From contig JAIVEN010000004.1 in NCBI GenBank assembly GCA_026686845.1, positions 16,152,827 to 16,216,826 on the forward strand: DNA of 64,000 nt. Reading direction: 5' to 3'. The notes beneath the pieces are model-generated. The model had not been told where the DNA came from. It ran no database searches and saw only the letters and a list, made by a program, of their open reading frames with translations. This DNA comes from Adenanthera pavonina. Taxonomy: Eukaryota; Streptophyta; Magnoliopsida; Fabales; Fabaceae. This document shows positions 11,655-24,532 of the stretch, one piece after another. How positions within the stretch are numbered: position 1 is the first letter of the stretch; every line of letters begins with the position of its first letter. A program made the translations under genes and the position numbers.

Positions 11655-13828
11655 TTTACTAGGCCAATTTGTATACTTTATTGTTCCAAAAATCACTATA
11701 GATTTAGTCAATTTATTTTTTCCAGGATTTTGGCCTTAATTTTAAAATTTCGTATCTCACTCTACCCTGAGTCAATTCATGCATTCTTTATGTCATTGGA
11801 AAGCCCTATTAGTCTACTTTCTAGAAAGATTTTTCTTGTACACTTGTTCAACTTGTATAGGGCATGACAATAAACCATCTCAAAACAACATTATACTCAT
11901 ATGACAAAGCATCAATCACATTGAAAATAAGTATGATAATATATTGCAAGTAAGGGAAATTAACTACCTTGTAGAATTCCTTTGCCTTCCAAACTTTGTA
12001 AACCTTTCCTTGGATCTTCTTCAACCTTTTTGAACTCTAAAACATGATAATTTAAGGTTGTTAACCACTATCTCAATGACCTTTTTCATAAAGTATGCAT
12101 ACTTGAGCTTAAAATTTCACTTTGCTTTCCTTTAGTTTTTCTTTGTATAACACACTTGTATTTATCTATTTTGGAACTAAAGAATCCATTTTACGGGTCA
12201 AAATTATGAAATTCTATCTCCATATTAAACCCTAATTAGGCCAAAAATAGCATAAAAATTAGAGGAAAATATTTACTCTAAACTAGTTGCAATAACTTAT
12301 GATTTCATGCTTCTAGTCATCTTTCTATACCTTTTCCTATATTTATTTGATTAAAGCTCCACTTTCTCTCTCTAAATCCTCCATGGCTGAAACTTTCATG
12401 GTGAAAGGAGAGGAGAATACTTCATAAAATCAAACCAAACAACTCAAGGAATAAGCTTGAGGTGGCATAGATCTTACCTTGATACTTGATTTCCTAAGCC
12501 TTGATCTTCAAACTTCAGTTCCTTTTCTCTTTTCTCTCTTCTCTTCCATGGTTTTTCCTTGGCTGTTTCTTTCTCTTATTTCTGCAGAAAGTGTCGTAAA
12601 GAATGAGAGGAAAGAAGGGATAATTGGCTACTTAATTATCTCACTAATTACTTCCTTAATATAATCACTCTTTGACCAAAAAGTCATGCCTTCTTAAGAA
12701 AGTTTTTACAAAAGTCATTCAATTAAATTCTCTCCATGTCCCAGTCTGATGCAGCACATTACTTTTCAAGATTTTTGGCAAAAAATTGCTTCACATATTT
12801 TATTGGGTCAAAATAACCTTTACCGATTAAATTTACCTGTAACGATTAAATATTTTTGCCGAAATTGCCACTAAATTGGTACAGGGGTATTCAAAAATTA
12901 CCTTTGGACTAAAATTATTATTTTAACCCAAAATATATTTTAGCAAGGTCCATTCACTATCCTTGAATCAGTACTTCCTTTTTTCTGCAGTTCAAAATAA
13001 TCTTTAATTGGTATAATATTGACTTTTATTCTAAATACCTATAATAAATTCATACTAACTTTATTGATTTCCAAACATTATTCCATTGGATTTAGCTCAT
13101 TAAGAGTTTCATTTTGACTATAATTTTTCATATTTACAAAAATACCCTTAACTTGGGCTAATTTATAATTTTTAAAACTTTTGAGTCCTTTTCCATAATT
13201 TTTCCCAAGGACTAATTTGCATTAAAATTTCTTCTCTTTTGGGACTAACTTGCAACATATTTTCATTTCTGTGGATAAAATTATGATTTTCTCATTTTCT
13301 GATCTAACTTGAAAAATGACCAATTTGTCCTTTTTCATTTCTTTCTATGTCTCTCAATTTTTACTGCTTCTCTATATATTTTACACTATCAGCATTTTTT
13401 CCTTGGGCCCTAAATAAAATTTTCACATTTTATTCCCTAACCTGGAAAATGACTGTTTTGCCCTTAAACCGGATCATAGACGTAATTATATATTCTTCCA
13501 GGCACTTGATGGTAATTTTTGTCAAAGACCAATTTTTTTATTATTTCTTTTTGTACTATTTGCATTAATCTTCAAATTGGTCTATCTTTTAACTTAGACC
13601 TCCCAGTTGTGTAATACTTATACCGTTGCGCTCAGCTTAAGACAAGTTTCCATTTAAGTTGTATATTATATACCTTTCGAGGTAAGTTCTAAAATTAATT
13701 TTTGCTAAGAACCTTATAGAAAATTAATTTTAGTTAATGACCAAATGTAACTCCTTCTAAAAAAATATGGGAAATTAATTCCATCTAGAGGCTGAGCATT
13801 TAAATTCTCCGTCTCACTTCCATTTCCA
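11655..13828 (-). mobile_element. Gypsy LTR, family G1, main part (second half, interrupted by E1)
   Basis: Continuation of the LTR begun at 477. In reverse complement it shares with the plus-strand copies at 17931 and 49645 the order AATTAATTTTCTATAAGG, GAGCGCAACGGTATAAGT, GGTCTAAGTTAAAAGATAG and the region with many AAATTA runs. Compared with those copies it lacks about the first 65 bases of the LTR and the hairpin region. Its edge at 13828 is followed by TCTTT, matching 472-476. No gene is present in this 2.2 kb. Confidence 0.7.
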
Positions 13829-13833
13829 TCTTT

Positions 13834-14906
13834 TCAAGGTAAAGATTCAATTTCCATCTCCATTTCCATTTCCATATTTAAATTCTTTCCAAGGTAAAGA
13901 TGATCCCAATCTCTATCAAGAATGGGAAAGAGGAATTGAGCAAGTGTTTGATTATTACCATATCACTGAGAACAAAGTTGATCATGCTATCACTAGTTTT
14001 ACTAACCATGTGGAAGTTTGGTGGGAAAGGTTCAGCAAAACATGGATTAAATATGAATTTGAACCTATCACTTCCTGGGAGGATATGAAAAATCTTATGA
14101 GAAGAAAGTTTGGTTCTTTTCACCACTAACTTATGCCTAAGAGTGAAGATGAATATCTCAAAAAGGTACATGTGTTTGTGGAAATGAATCCAACTCCTAA
14201 TGTGTGTGATTTCCATATGGAGAAAGATGATCAAGTGGATAATGATGTTGCTACCACTTCAGCAATTGATGATGGAATGAGAGAATCCACTACAGGTATG
14301 CCTAATCCTCAAAACTCTGATATTAATATCTCTTGGGATTTAAAATGTGATATTTCTAGTGAGATGAATGATGTTATTTGCATTGATGATATCCATGGTA
14401 ATGAAACTATTGAATTGGAATCTGAATTAGGATGTGTTAAACTAGGGAATCCCAATGAGTTTAATGTTATTAATTGTGATAATGGGATTGAACATGATAA
14501 CTTGTTGAATCTTGAAGAGAAAATTGATCTAGATGTTGATAGTATTGTGGTAGAAAGCTTTGATGATTCTAGTTGTGCTTCTAGTATACAAATTGAAAAT
14601 AATGTTGTAGCACAATTGGAAAATGAATTTCATGTAGTTGCTTGTGCTTATGAGCAAAATTATCATTGTTTGCATCCTTTAGTTGAGAATCATGATTCAT
14701 ATGTTGTTAATGATTTGATGGAAAATTCTTTGGATAGTAGCATGCTAATTCCTAGTAGTGCTGATGATGTGATTTCATTACAAAATGGTTCTTATAATTG
14801 CATTGATGTTGAGCATATTGACATGGTAATTGGAGACTATGCTTGTGATGCTAACTTGAATGGGCATGTTAGTCTTTGTTCTTTTGTCTTGGGAAAGGTC
14901 CATTGA
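13834..14906 (+). pseudogene. gag: Gag-like ORF of a Tat-like non-autonomous gypsy element, one in-frame stop
   Basis: One frame runs from about 13863 to 14906 with a single TAA at 14127-14129. Before the stop it matches the Ty3-gypsy gag domain: FQGKDDPNLYQEWERGIEQV, then AITSFTNHVEVWWERF and SWEDMKNLMRRKFGSF, the pattern usually followed by a His/Tyr-rich turn. After the stop the frame continues for 257 codons as a strongly acidic, Asn/Asp/Ser-rich sequence with no zinc knuckle or protease motif that I can see. No RT, RNase H or integrase follows before the polypurine tract at 16168. This fits a non-autonomous element that keeps gag plus an unknown acidic extension. The gag identification is firm; the function of the extension is unknown. 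Confidence 0.75.
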
Positions 14907-16181
14907 TCATTACCATGTAATTTAGGTGAAAATTATGAGAAAATAAAGAATGATCTTAAGTGAAAAAATATGAGTGAGAAAAATAAGAGAGAAAGAGTCC
15001 ATAAAAATGCAAAAAGGGCAAAAGGAGTAAGTAAGAAAAATATTGAGAGAAGATTGAAAAAGCAAAAGAAAAAGAGAATTTGAGGAAGAATGAGAGTGAA
15101 AGTAAGTTCAAAGTAGTTTGTACTAAACTCCTTCCTTCTTCAATTCAACTTTCCTTTGTGTCTTCATTATATTTTCTTCTTCCCTCTCATTGTGTTTTAA
15201 TTTCTTTGAATTATGTTACTTATCTTTGTTGCATGAGTCCCTTGTACAAGAGATGCATTGTGATAATTTAGCATCATATTTACCCATCATTGCTTTATCC
15301 TCCATTCCATCTCATGGTCATTGTGTTTTATTTCCTTTAGTTGTTTTTTATATCTATCTAAGTCATCACATATGTTATGTGTTGTGTGAATCTCATGAGT
15401 CATATGTTTGTTTGTTTCTTTGCTTGTGGCTTGGTCCATTTCACAAATCTTGTGTTCTATTTTTGTAGACTATGTTCCTTTTTATTTCCTTCTTATTTTC
15501 TCCAAATTTGTGATAATTTGTTCAATGTGATTTTTGTCCCATCCTTGTTCTCTCATCTTTCTATCAAATTGATTTCTTCATATGTCTCATCTTTCATTTT
15601 GTTTTATCATGATCTTCAAGTCATTTCTTCTCTATCTTTGTTCTATTATTGTGCATCACCTATATGTGTCAAATTTGTCCAGATTTTGAATTTGATGAAT
15701 TACATCCAAATCTGTCCAGATTTCTTCCCAAATGATTAATGTACCATCTTAGTCCCTTTTGAGTTATTATGTGTCATATTTTGTCCTAATTTTGTCCTTC
15801 ATGTTTTCCTTAACCCTTTGATTCCATATGAGTTTAGTTGTGTCAAGCTCTTTGTGGCAGCATATTGGTGAAAATGATATGAAGAAAGATTCCAAATTTT
15901 GTGCACCAATGCTTGAAAATAAGTCCCTTGTTCGAAATAATGGTTGGAAGAGTTTTTATCCTAGAGATTGAATGCAAAAGTTTAGAGGAACATTTAAAGC
16001 AAATTTGCAGCTAAGGGAGAACAATCTCATTCAAGTTTATGAGAGGATTAAAGCCATAATTCATTAATTATGTTTGAAAGGTAGGTTTCCTCCATATGAT
16101 TTCTTTGATGCATTTAATATTTCCCTTTCTTTCTATGTAGATTATGGAGATTCAAGGATGAATTCTTGAGGAGGAAGGGAG
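14907..16181 (+). other. Untranslated 3' region of the Tat-like element, ending in a polypurine tract
   Basis: First a purine-rich stretch (about 14935-15110), then long pyrimidine-rich sequence. The short hydrophobic frames at 15190-15739 come from T-rich composition and have no recognisable motif. Around 15900-16080 there are patches that could once have coded (for example LRENNLIQVYERIKA), but I cannot name them. The block ends with GAGGAGGAAGGGAG (16168-16181), a polypurine tract directly before the LTR. Confidence 0.55.
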
Positions 16182-17040
16182 TGATAAAATAAGGGTTAGG
16201 CATGACTTGCAATAGTTTAGAGAGGAGTATGGAGAGCTTAGAAAACTTGATCACGGCGCTGAAGATAAAGCCCAAGCTTGGAGAGATGAAGATCCATTAC
16301 ACAGAACTGAACCATTGAAGTTATTCAAGAGCTCCATAGATTAGAGTCCATTCACTTGATTAAAGTTGCAGCACAAAAGAAGCTTGTAAGTGTGATCATC
16401 AACTCCAAAATACAAGTTTTAGATCCAAGCCCAAGAGAAATCTATTGGAAGAGATTACTTAAAAGATTATGTACTTCACTAAAAGAGCATATGACTTAGG
16501 TATCGGTGGGATTAATTTATTTTAATTTCATTTTCATTAATTATTGGTTAAATTTAAGTGATTAATAAAGACCAATCAGTTAATTAGTAGTCTTTTTGAT
16601 GGTCCACCTTGTAAATAAACATGTAATGTGCCAAACATGTGATTTCATTAATGTGTTAGTATGTTTATAAGGGCTTAGGCATTATTTTTTTTTATTTTCT
16701 TTGAATTTTCATAATTTATTTTTAGAATTTTATTTTATTTGTTTCTTAGGTACATCAAGTGTTACTTGAGCCCAAATACTCATAATCCCATTAAGATTAC
16801 TTGAGTCCAAAATAATTAGGTTTTCTAAGATCATTTGGTTAGTTTTTCAATTGCCTATTTATAGCTATATGTTGTGAATTTATTTTGGCATGATAAATCA
16901 GAATGAATTTTATAGAACTTATATTCTTCTTTTGTGAGGCTTCTCTTATTCCCTTGTGTACTTGATATACTCTTTGACTTATCAAAGGGAGTGGTTCTCC
17001 TTTGTGGAGTCCCGTGGCTAGGGTTCTATGAGACAGATTT
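16182..17040 (+). repeat. 3' LTR of the Tat-like element, first part
   Basis: Begins TGATAAAATAAGGG immediately after the polypurine tract. It contains GCCTATTTATAGCTATATG near 16852, a plausible promoter region. It is interrupted at 17041 by a gypsy LTR and appears to resume at 22501. I did not find matching target duplications at that junction. Confidence 0.6.
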
Positions 17041-20000
17041 TGTAACAACCCTCATTACATCATCTTGAACTTAGTCTCAAGCTAATAGGAAGTATACTTG
17101 ATGATGCATGCAGGACCAGAGAAAGGATCCAAATGAGACAAATTCCATATTTTCAACAGAGAAAGGTCACATCGCAGTGAGATATAGAGCCACCGCAATG
17201 AGACACTTATGGAAATTTGAAAATATCTGGACCAAGAGCACTAGCACCGCAGCGAACTTATCGCTTGCCATGGCACCAGACCTTGAATTGCTATAAATCA
17301 CAAGCCATTTTAGTTAACGTAGAGGAAGAAATCGGAGGGAGAAATAGAGGAGCTTCGCTAGGGTTCCATTTCTCTGGCCTTTGGGGATGATTTCTGGCCT
17401 TGAGGAGCTTCAGTCTTGGTTGGTAAGTATCCTTAACCTCTCCTCTACTCTTTTCTTTTTGTTTTGGGTTGAAATCCATGGGAGTATGTTGGATTTCAGT
17501 TAGGTTGTATTTTGCACTGATTAAAATGCTTGGTTTGGTGTTATAAAAGTGTTATGTAATGTTAGGAAGGTTTGGGTATGACTTTTGGTTAGATTGGGAT
17601 CAGTTCGAGTGGAACCCTAGGTTGAAAATTGTAGAGAGAGTGTGAAATCTAAAATGTATGAGGATAATTATGATGTGAACGATTAATTAGAGCTCACTAG
17701 TGTATAATTATGCCATGGAACTATGGGTTAAGCCTAAATGACTAAATTTTGATTATGGTTGCTATAAGTATTATGTTAATTAAATGTAAATGTTACAGTG
17801 GTTGGTTGACTAATTTGAGGCATATGGTTCGTGATAGGTGCTCCAGAGGCTTACTTAAGCCCCTGTGTTCATGGTGTCTGTAATTTGAGGTAACTAGATA
17901 TTTGTAATATATGTGTTATATGTAATATCCCTATTTTTATGGGATGTTATAAAATGCATAAAAGATGAGATACAAAGTGAGATGAAAATGTTATATATAT
18001 ATACTCGGGCTTTAGAAGGAATTAATTTCTCATCTAATTTTCATAAGAAGTTATGTTTGATCCTTAATTGGAATTAATTTTTTATAAGGTTCTTAATAGA
18101 AATTAATTCCAAAACTTACCCCAAAAAATATGCAATGTACCACTTGAATGAAAACCCACTCCAAGTTGAGTGCAACGGTATAAGTATTACGTAACCAAAA
18201 GGTCTAGGTTGAGAGATAGACCAATTTGAAGGTTAATATAAATAGTGAAAAATAAATAATAAGAAATTTCATAAAAGTACCCAAAAAATGGATAATTACT
18301 TTTTACCCGGCTTAGGGGTAAAAATAATTATTTCTTAGATTAGAAGTAAAATGTGAATATTGTAGTTAAGTGCCAAGAAAAAAATGTTCATATCAAAAAA
18401 TGCATAAGAAATTTGCAAAAATAAGTATACACCATTTTACATAAAATAAGATAAAAAGGCCAATTATCTCACTTATAGGAAAAAAGGAGAAGATGATGAT
18501 TTTATCTTGAAAAAAGGAATAGAAAAAGGAAAAAAAAAAAAAGCGGTGGACATTCAAGTGAAAGAAAAATTTATGAAGTTTGGAGAAAATTATACCTAAT
18601 GACCTAAAAGTTTTAAAAATTATAAATTTATTCCGAGTCAAGGGTATTTTTGGAAATATAAAAAATTATAGTCAAAATGAAGCTCTCACTGAATTAAGCC
18701 CAATGGAATATGGTATGAAATATAATAAGATCAAAATAATATTTATTGGGTTGTGGAATTTAATATTAATATTTTACCGAATAAAAATTAGTTTAGACTG
18801 CAAGAAAAGGTAATATTGATTCAAGGACAATGATTAGACCTTACTAAAACATATTTTGTGTCAAGACAACATTTTGGACTAAAAGTAATTTTTGGATAAA
18901 CCTGTTCCAATTTAATGATAGTTTGGGCAAAAATAGTTAATCAGTACAGGTAAATTTAATTGGTAAAGGGTATTTTACCCTATAAAAATTATTGAATCAA
19001 TTTTTTGGCCAAAAATGAGGTTAACTACATATGACTAGCTACTGGGACATCATGGGAATTTTGTGAAAAGCTTTATTGAGAAAAAGTAACCAAAGGTTAA
19101 GGGAAAATTAACCATAATTTATTTTTATCTGATATCTTCCCTCATAAGCTTGGTTAAGCCTTTTAGTCTTCATTTTCACCTTCATCAACAAGTCTAAATA
19201 GAAGCCTTGAGGGAGAGAGGGCACAAAAATTTAAAGAAGAGAAAGCAAGAGCAAGAAGTAAAGTCTAACGACAAAAGTGCTCAAGGTAAGTTTAATGACT
19301 AGTATCTTATGTTTCTAAGTCTTTGTGAGGCTTTTCATAGAGTATTCCTCTTTATTTTTGCTCTGAAAATTTCTGCCTAGAGAGAGAGTAGAGAGAGAAA
19401 AAGAATCAATGAAGGAAGCAAACCATGAAAAGGGTTGTAGATCTTCCAAGATGCAAGAATATGTCATTAGTTTGCAAGATAGTTGAGTAAATATTTTTCT
19501 ATAATTTCATGGGATTTTCTGCTGATCTAGGGTTTGATTTAACAAGGGAATTTCATGATTTTGATCCCAAAAATGGATTCCTTAGATCCAAATTATGTAA
19601 GAACAATGATGTTGTACAAAAAAAACCAAGGGAAAACAACATGGAATTTTTAGTTCAAGTATGCCACTTTGTGAATGAGCTTATTGAATTAGTGGCTCAT
19701 AGTATTATTTTATGATGCTATAGGGTTCCAAGAAGTGTTTCAAGATCAATGGAAGTGTCCACAAACTTTGGAGATCATTGGAAAGCAAGAAGGTAGTTAT
19801 TTTCCCTATTATGCTTAATGTTGTCATACTTTGTTTTCATGATAATATGACTATGCCATATAGTTGTTTGAATGCTATGTGATGTATTTACATTGTTGGC
19901 TAATTGTTTGAAGGGTTTTATGACCCTAAGATATCCATTTTAAAAAGTGTTACCATGCCAAAATTTTTATGGAATTGTATGGCATAATATGAAGTTATGA

Positions 20001-22500
20001 TTTTCATTGATGATTTTATGAAATGTTATGATGATGTGAATGCATGATGGATATAACTACTGAGATTTTTTGAATCTCACCCTTCCAAATGATCATCATG
20101 ACTAGGCCCAAGCTATGGTAAGAAGGGGTCAAGAGTGCCAAGGGGAAAGAAGAAAGAGAATGAAGCATAATGTTGTTTTCAAGTTATGATCTAGTTGTTT
20201 GAAATGATATGTAAAGTTATTACTAAATCTGTTTCTCCATGCTATCATGATTATTAAAGCATTATGAAATATTATGTATGAATTTAACATAATGAATGAT
20301 GGTGTATTATGTCTATGAAGCTTACTTTATTAAGTTATGATTGAAAATGCTCAATTAGAACACTTTGAGGATAATGAAAGTACTGTTCATATGAAACAGA
20401 GTATAATGCATGAGTGTTATGTATGCTCAAAAATTAGATAGAATGAGCTTTCTATAGAGTCAAGGAACATCTAAATTAGATAAGTGTACAATTTATGGTG
20501 AATTTTCCAATTTAGGGTTCAGGACAGTGTAGAGAAAAACTAGAACTTTAGCATGAACACTAGAAATTTCAAAATGCAATAGAAAATCATTAAAAGCTCC
20601 AAAAATTCAATGGTTTGCATTTCTGGAAACCTCAAATTCTTAGAAAACGAATGTCGCAGGTTTGATAGTATTTGGAGCTATAAAGAAAGAGTTATGTAAC
20701 TTCTCCTAAAACTATTCTAGTGGAAGTAGTATTCTGACCCTTTATGATTTATGTCGATTCCATGCTCTGTAAAAGGTGAATAAATGTACAATAAAAATGT
20801 GCATAAAATAAGATCTATAGGGTTTTGATATATATATGCATATCTCCATTCATACCACGATATCGTAATGTATATGTGTATGGTTTTTCTATATATTGTG
20901 GTCTACACACGACTAGACAAGGTATTTGTATATGATGTTGATGAGTGTGATATAGTATATGTGCATGTGTGATTATAACATCTCCATACCATTGCATACT
21001 AGTATGACCATGATGATACTGATAATGATGATTATATATATTGTTAGAGACATGCTAGCACAGTATGAGCATTGTGAGAGATGGCGGATCAGGTGGTGAT
21101 GATAAGATATGATATGATGATATAAGATATGGTGAAATAATGAAGGGTCCTTGCCACTAAATTCTCTCCCATGGCCCGAAGAGTCAGGCGGCAATAGACT
21201 GCACCTTTTCTAAATCACCACCAATTCAGGGTGGTTCAGAGGAACGAGAGCCACAATCCAAGCATAAATGTGACTTTTTCCTAGGTGCACTAGTGTGAGA
21301 TGAGCTTGATGATGTCCCAGAAGTAATCTTCATAGGCTATTAGAAGTGAATCACCTATTCGAAATGTCCTGTGATGATGCTAGCTTGTGGTTCTAGCCGT
21401 GTTAAAGGAGACATGCATTCTATGGCATTTAGGATTGCACTACATCATTTGCATATATGCATAATATTGATAATATTATTGTATGTGTGTATTTGTCCTA
21501 GTTACTAAGACCTTGTTGCATACCCCGTCCCATGACTAACATTTCAGGTAAAGATTCTGGTGCTAATTTCGAGAAGACCATAGAGTCATAAGCCTCTTTG
21601 CATTTGGGAATGTCAAGTATAATTGGTAGTTTGTTATTTAGTTTATATAATATTGTGCCAAGTAGGTTGTTATTGTCTGGATGCCTATATAAGCATCTTG
21701 GGGTATTGCTTAGCATGTGATGTGATAATGTTTGGATGGTATAGATGATAATGTGATGATAAGAAGATGACGGATGATGTGTGAGATGTGGACATGCGTC
21801 ATGTATGATTTATAATGTGTTATGATGATTTAGACCTCAGTATGGGTCACTATTGTTGAAGTGAGAGTTTGTGAGCAAGAATGGCTATATGTGGGAGCCC
21901 AAAGGTGATTTTGGGCCTTGTATATATGTTTTGGGCATGTAGTCCACTGTGTGCTTTTAGGGTTCAAGGAGACCAGTTCTCGGAGGAGAGGTTTCTTCGG
22001 GATAAAGTCATCTTGGACAGGTTTGTTGAACCAAATTGCACTTGCACGAATGGTCCTTAAGTGCTAAATGAATTGTCTTTGATGGCAATTAAAGGAGGTT
22101 GGTTGTGAATTTTGGTCAAAAACTGGCCAAAATGGTGTCAGGTATCTAAAATCTCTATATGGTGATGGATTGTGGTGAAACCAGAGTCTACAGATAAATT
22201 GGGACAAGATTGATTTGTAGGAGTTGGAATCAAGTCAATCGGAGGTCAAAGCACAACATTTATATTCATTGGAAGTTCACCCAAAAAATCAGCATTTTGC
22301 TGATATAGAATCTAATACAGATGCCGAGGTGCCAGTCGTCTCTGTCCCAAAAATTTTTCAGCCCAAGAGCATTTAGGTCTCAGTGGTACTGTAAAGGCTA
22401 TGGCGCCGTGACCTGATTTCTTGTTTTGTTTTTTTTTTTGTGTAGCCAGTATTTTGGAGTTTTAAGTGATTGTTGGAGGTTGTTTTAATAGGGTGTTACA
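17041..22500 (+). mobile_element. Gypsy (Tekay/Del-like) LTR, itself interrupted
   Basis: Starts TGTAACAACCCTCATTACAT and ends TAGGGTGTTACA, the usual termini of plant Tekay/Del LTRs. The LTR proper is 17041-17930 plus about 20816-22500; between them lies a G1-family LTR. Motifs such as CCCGAAGAGTCAGGCGG near 21177 and TATATAAGCATC near 21685 lie in the right part. No coding region. The bases outside the two ends (GATTT and AGTTC) do not match, so target duplication is unproven and the unity of the two halves is inferred. Confidence 0.5.
17931..20815 (+). mobile_element. Gypsy LTR, family G1, plus-strand copy
   Basis: Starts TGTAATATCCC and follows the G1 order: AATTAATTTTTTATAAGG, AGTGCAACGGTATAAG, the leader with GAGAGAGAG, GGGTTTTATGACCC, then the hairpin GAGATT..GAATCTC at 20062-20078, and a stretch ending near GAATAAATGTACAATAAA. 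After about 20815 it no longer matches the copies at 43946, 49645 and 54812, so its 3' end (the GGTGTTACA terminus) is missing here. No gene. Confidence 0.65.
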
Positions 22501-23385
22501 AGTTCTCTTAGGGTCTTACCTTGACCAATATATCTACGATTTCTTCTTTCTCATCTCAATTTCATCTAGCATGTTGTATTTCTTTTCTATTCTAATGTTC
22601 TTCTTTCTTTATGTTTTATTTACTATCTTATTGCATCATTCTTGATTCTAGCATGATCCATATTGCTTCCGAGTTGTAGAAGGTTCATTGGACCGGTTCC
22701 AACTGGGTCTCTCATTAGTTACAAAGACAAAAGAAGAGAAGGATGATACTCGACGATAGAGAGAACATTTGGGAAAGTGGAAGAGAAGCCAAGAAATTGA
22801 GGCCCAGTTGCAAAAACAAAGAGAAAGAGAAGGGGATTGAAGATGCTGAAAGAGGTAGATACAAGGAAGTAGTACTAGCTTTTCAAAGAAGAAAAACGAT
22901 GATAAAATAAATATGTGCAATTTGGTTCTGCTCTTTTGATCTAGGCCAACTTTTTAAACCTCAAAACCATTGCCTATTATCTCATTTAGGGCAACAATTT
23001 TTAAAATCAAGGCTAAATGTGTTGCCTTAGACAATGGATAATGGCTTCATAGACTACAGCCAGAAACTGTTCAGTATAATGTTATAGGCAACATTTTTTG
23101 GGTCTTAATCCACAATTTTTGTTTGTTGTTAGAAGACAAAAAAATGTTGTAGTTAATGCACATTCATAAATACCAAATCTACTATATCTATTTAAGGCTA
23201 AAGCTCAGAAACCTTATTAACGTCATCACCATGTAAGTTTATAAATTTTTTATTTAAAAATTCCTGTACATCTTTTGAAATTTCTCTTGCAATCTTCTAA
23301 CTAAAAAATTGTTTGTAATGATGCCTGAAACCCATGTGAAAATGGGGAAAAAAGCAACTGTAACACTTTATAATTTGTTGTTTAC
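22501..23385. other. End of the Tat-like LTR and a non-coding flank with GGCAAC words
   Basis: 22501 to about 22720 looks like the rest of the Tat-like LTR (pyrimidine-rich, with GGTTCCAACTGGGTCTCTC), though its exact end is not visible. From 22970 to 23150 there are repeated short words such as GGGCAACAATTTTTA, TGTTGCCTTAGAC and GGCAACATTTTTTGGG. These resemble the subterminal repeats of CACTA-type DNA transposons, but no transposase or terminal repeat was found. Nothing else recognised. Confidence 0.3.
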
Positions 23386-23623
23386 CAAAATAAAGATATA
23401 AACACTTAAGCATAGTCAATTTCCAATCCCTCTTGATATACAGCCAAAAAGCTTAATTACTAGTACTTAAGTTTATGAAGTTCCTATTAATAAGATCACC
23501 AAGTTTTTCAGAAATATATCTCTAGCAATATCACAACAGAAGGAAAAAAACATGTCTATGTTATGCATAAAATATCATATCAAAAGAAAAATGAAGAGCA
23601 CTTATAATTGGCTGAAGGTAGAC

Positions 23624-23695
23624 CTTGTAAGTTATTGGAAGCAAGATATAAATATTGAAGCTTAATCAAGTTTCCAATGCCTCCTGGGATATCGC
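23624..23695 (-). pseudogene. LRR exon, splice sites intact (copy X2)
   Basis: 72 bases encoding GDIPGGIGNLIKLQYLYLAS plus the NNLQG end of the repeat. Acceptor ATATTGCAG|G and donor CAAG|GTC are both intact. It is the better-preserved partner of 24457-24528; the intron after both shares AATTATAAG and GCTCTTCATTTTTCTTTTGA. Confidence 0.75.
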
Positions 23696-24532
23696 CTGCA
23701 ATATAACAATAAAAGCCCCATATTGCTATGAGTGTTGATGTGTAAAATGTTATATTCATATAAAAATGAGCAACGATCAAAGATTGCACAATGCATAATT
23801 TTCATGTACAAAGGTGATTGGTAGACAACTAGGTGCAAAGGTAAGTGGATTATGGGTTCCACCTATCGTATGGAGTGCTCACCACCAGCATTAGTAAAGT
23901 ATAAATTTATTGTGATTGTGTTCAAGCAATGAACCTCCTAAGCATAATCTGTAATTAGATGTAGGTAAAAAAATTAAAATTTGGAGATATATTTAATTGT
24001 TAGTTAGTGTGTCTGCAAAAAAAAAAATGTAAGTTGTAATAAAATATAAAAAAGATGAGTAGTCAAATTTCAATGTCTTAGGGAATACTACAATTATTTA
24101 AGGCTAAAGCTTATAGAGCTTATTAACACCATCTTTCATGTAAGTTCATAAATTTTATTTTAAAAATCATGTACATCTGACTAAATATCTCTTGCAATGT
24201 GCTAACTAACAAAGTAAATTTTTTTGGTGGTGATCCCAAAAAAATGTGAAAAGATAAAGGTGTGATAGTAATTCTCATAATATGTTGTTTACCTTCTAAG
24301 TTGTCAAAATAAACATATAACCCTCAAAAGCGTAGTCAAGTTTCTAATGCCTCTTGATATGTCGCCAAAAAGTTTAGTAAAACTTAATATTGCTATAATT
24401 AAAATTATCATATCAAAAGAAAAATGAAGAGCGCTTATAATTTGCTGAAAGTGTTCTGTCTATGTTAATAAAAACAAGATTTAACTCTCGAAGCATAGTC
24501 AAGTTTTCACTGCCTTTTGGAATAACTCTTGC

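Noticed and set aside
15190..15739. Hydrophobic membrane-protein-like open frames
   Set aside because: They overlap in different frames within pyrimidine-rich DNA of the Tat-like element; composition alone explains the Phe/Leu/Ser/Cys richness.
17036..22505. Target duplication around the gypsy LTR 17041-22500
   Set aside because: The adjacent five bases (GATTT and AGTTC) do not match, so I did not claim one.
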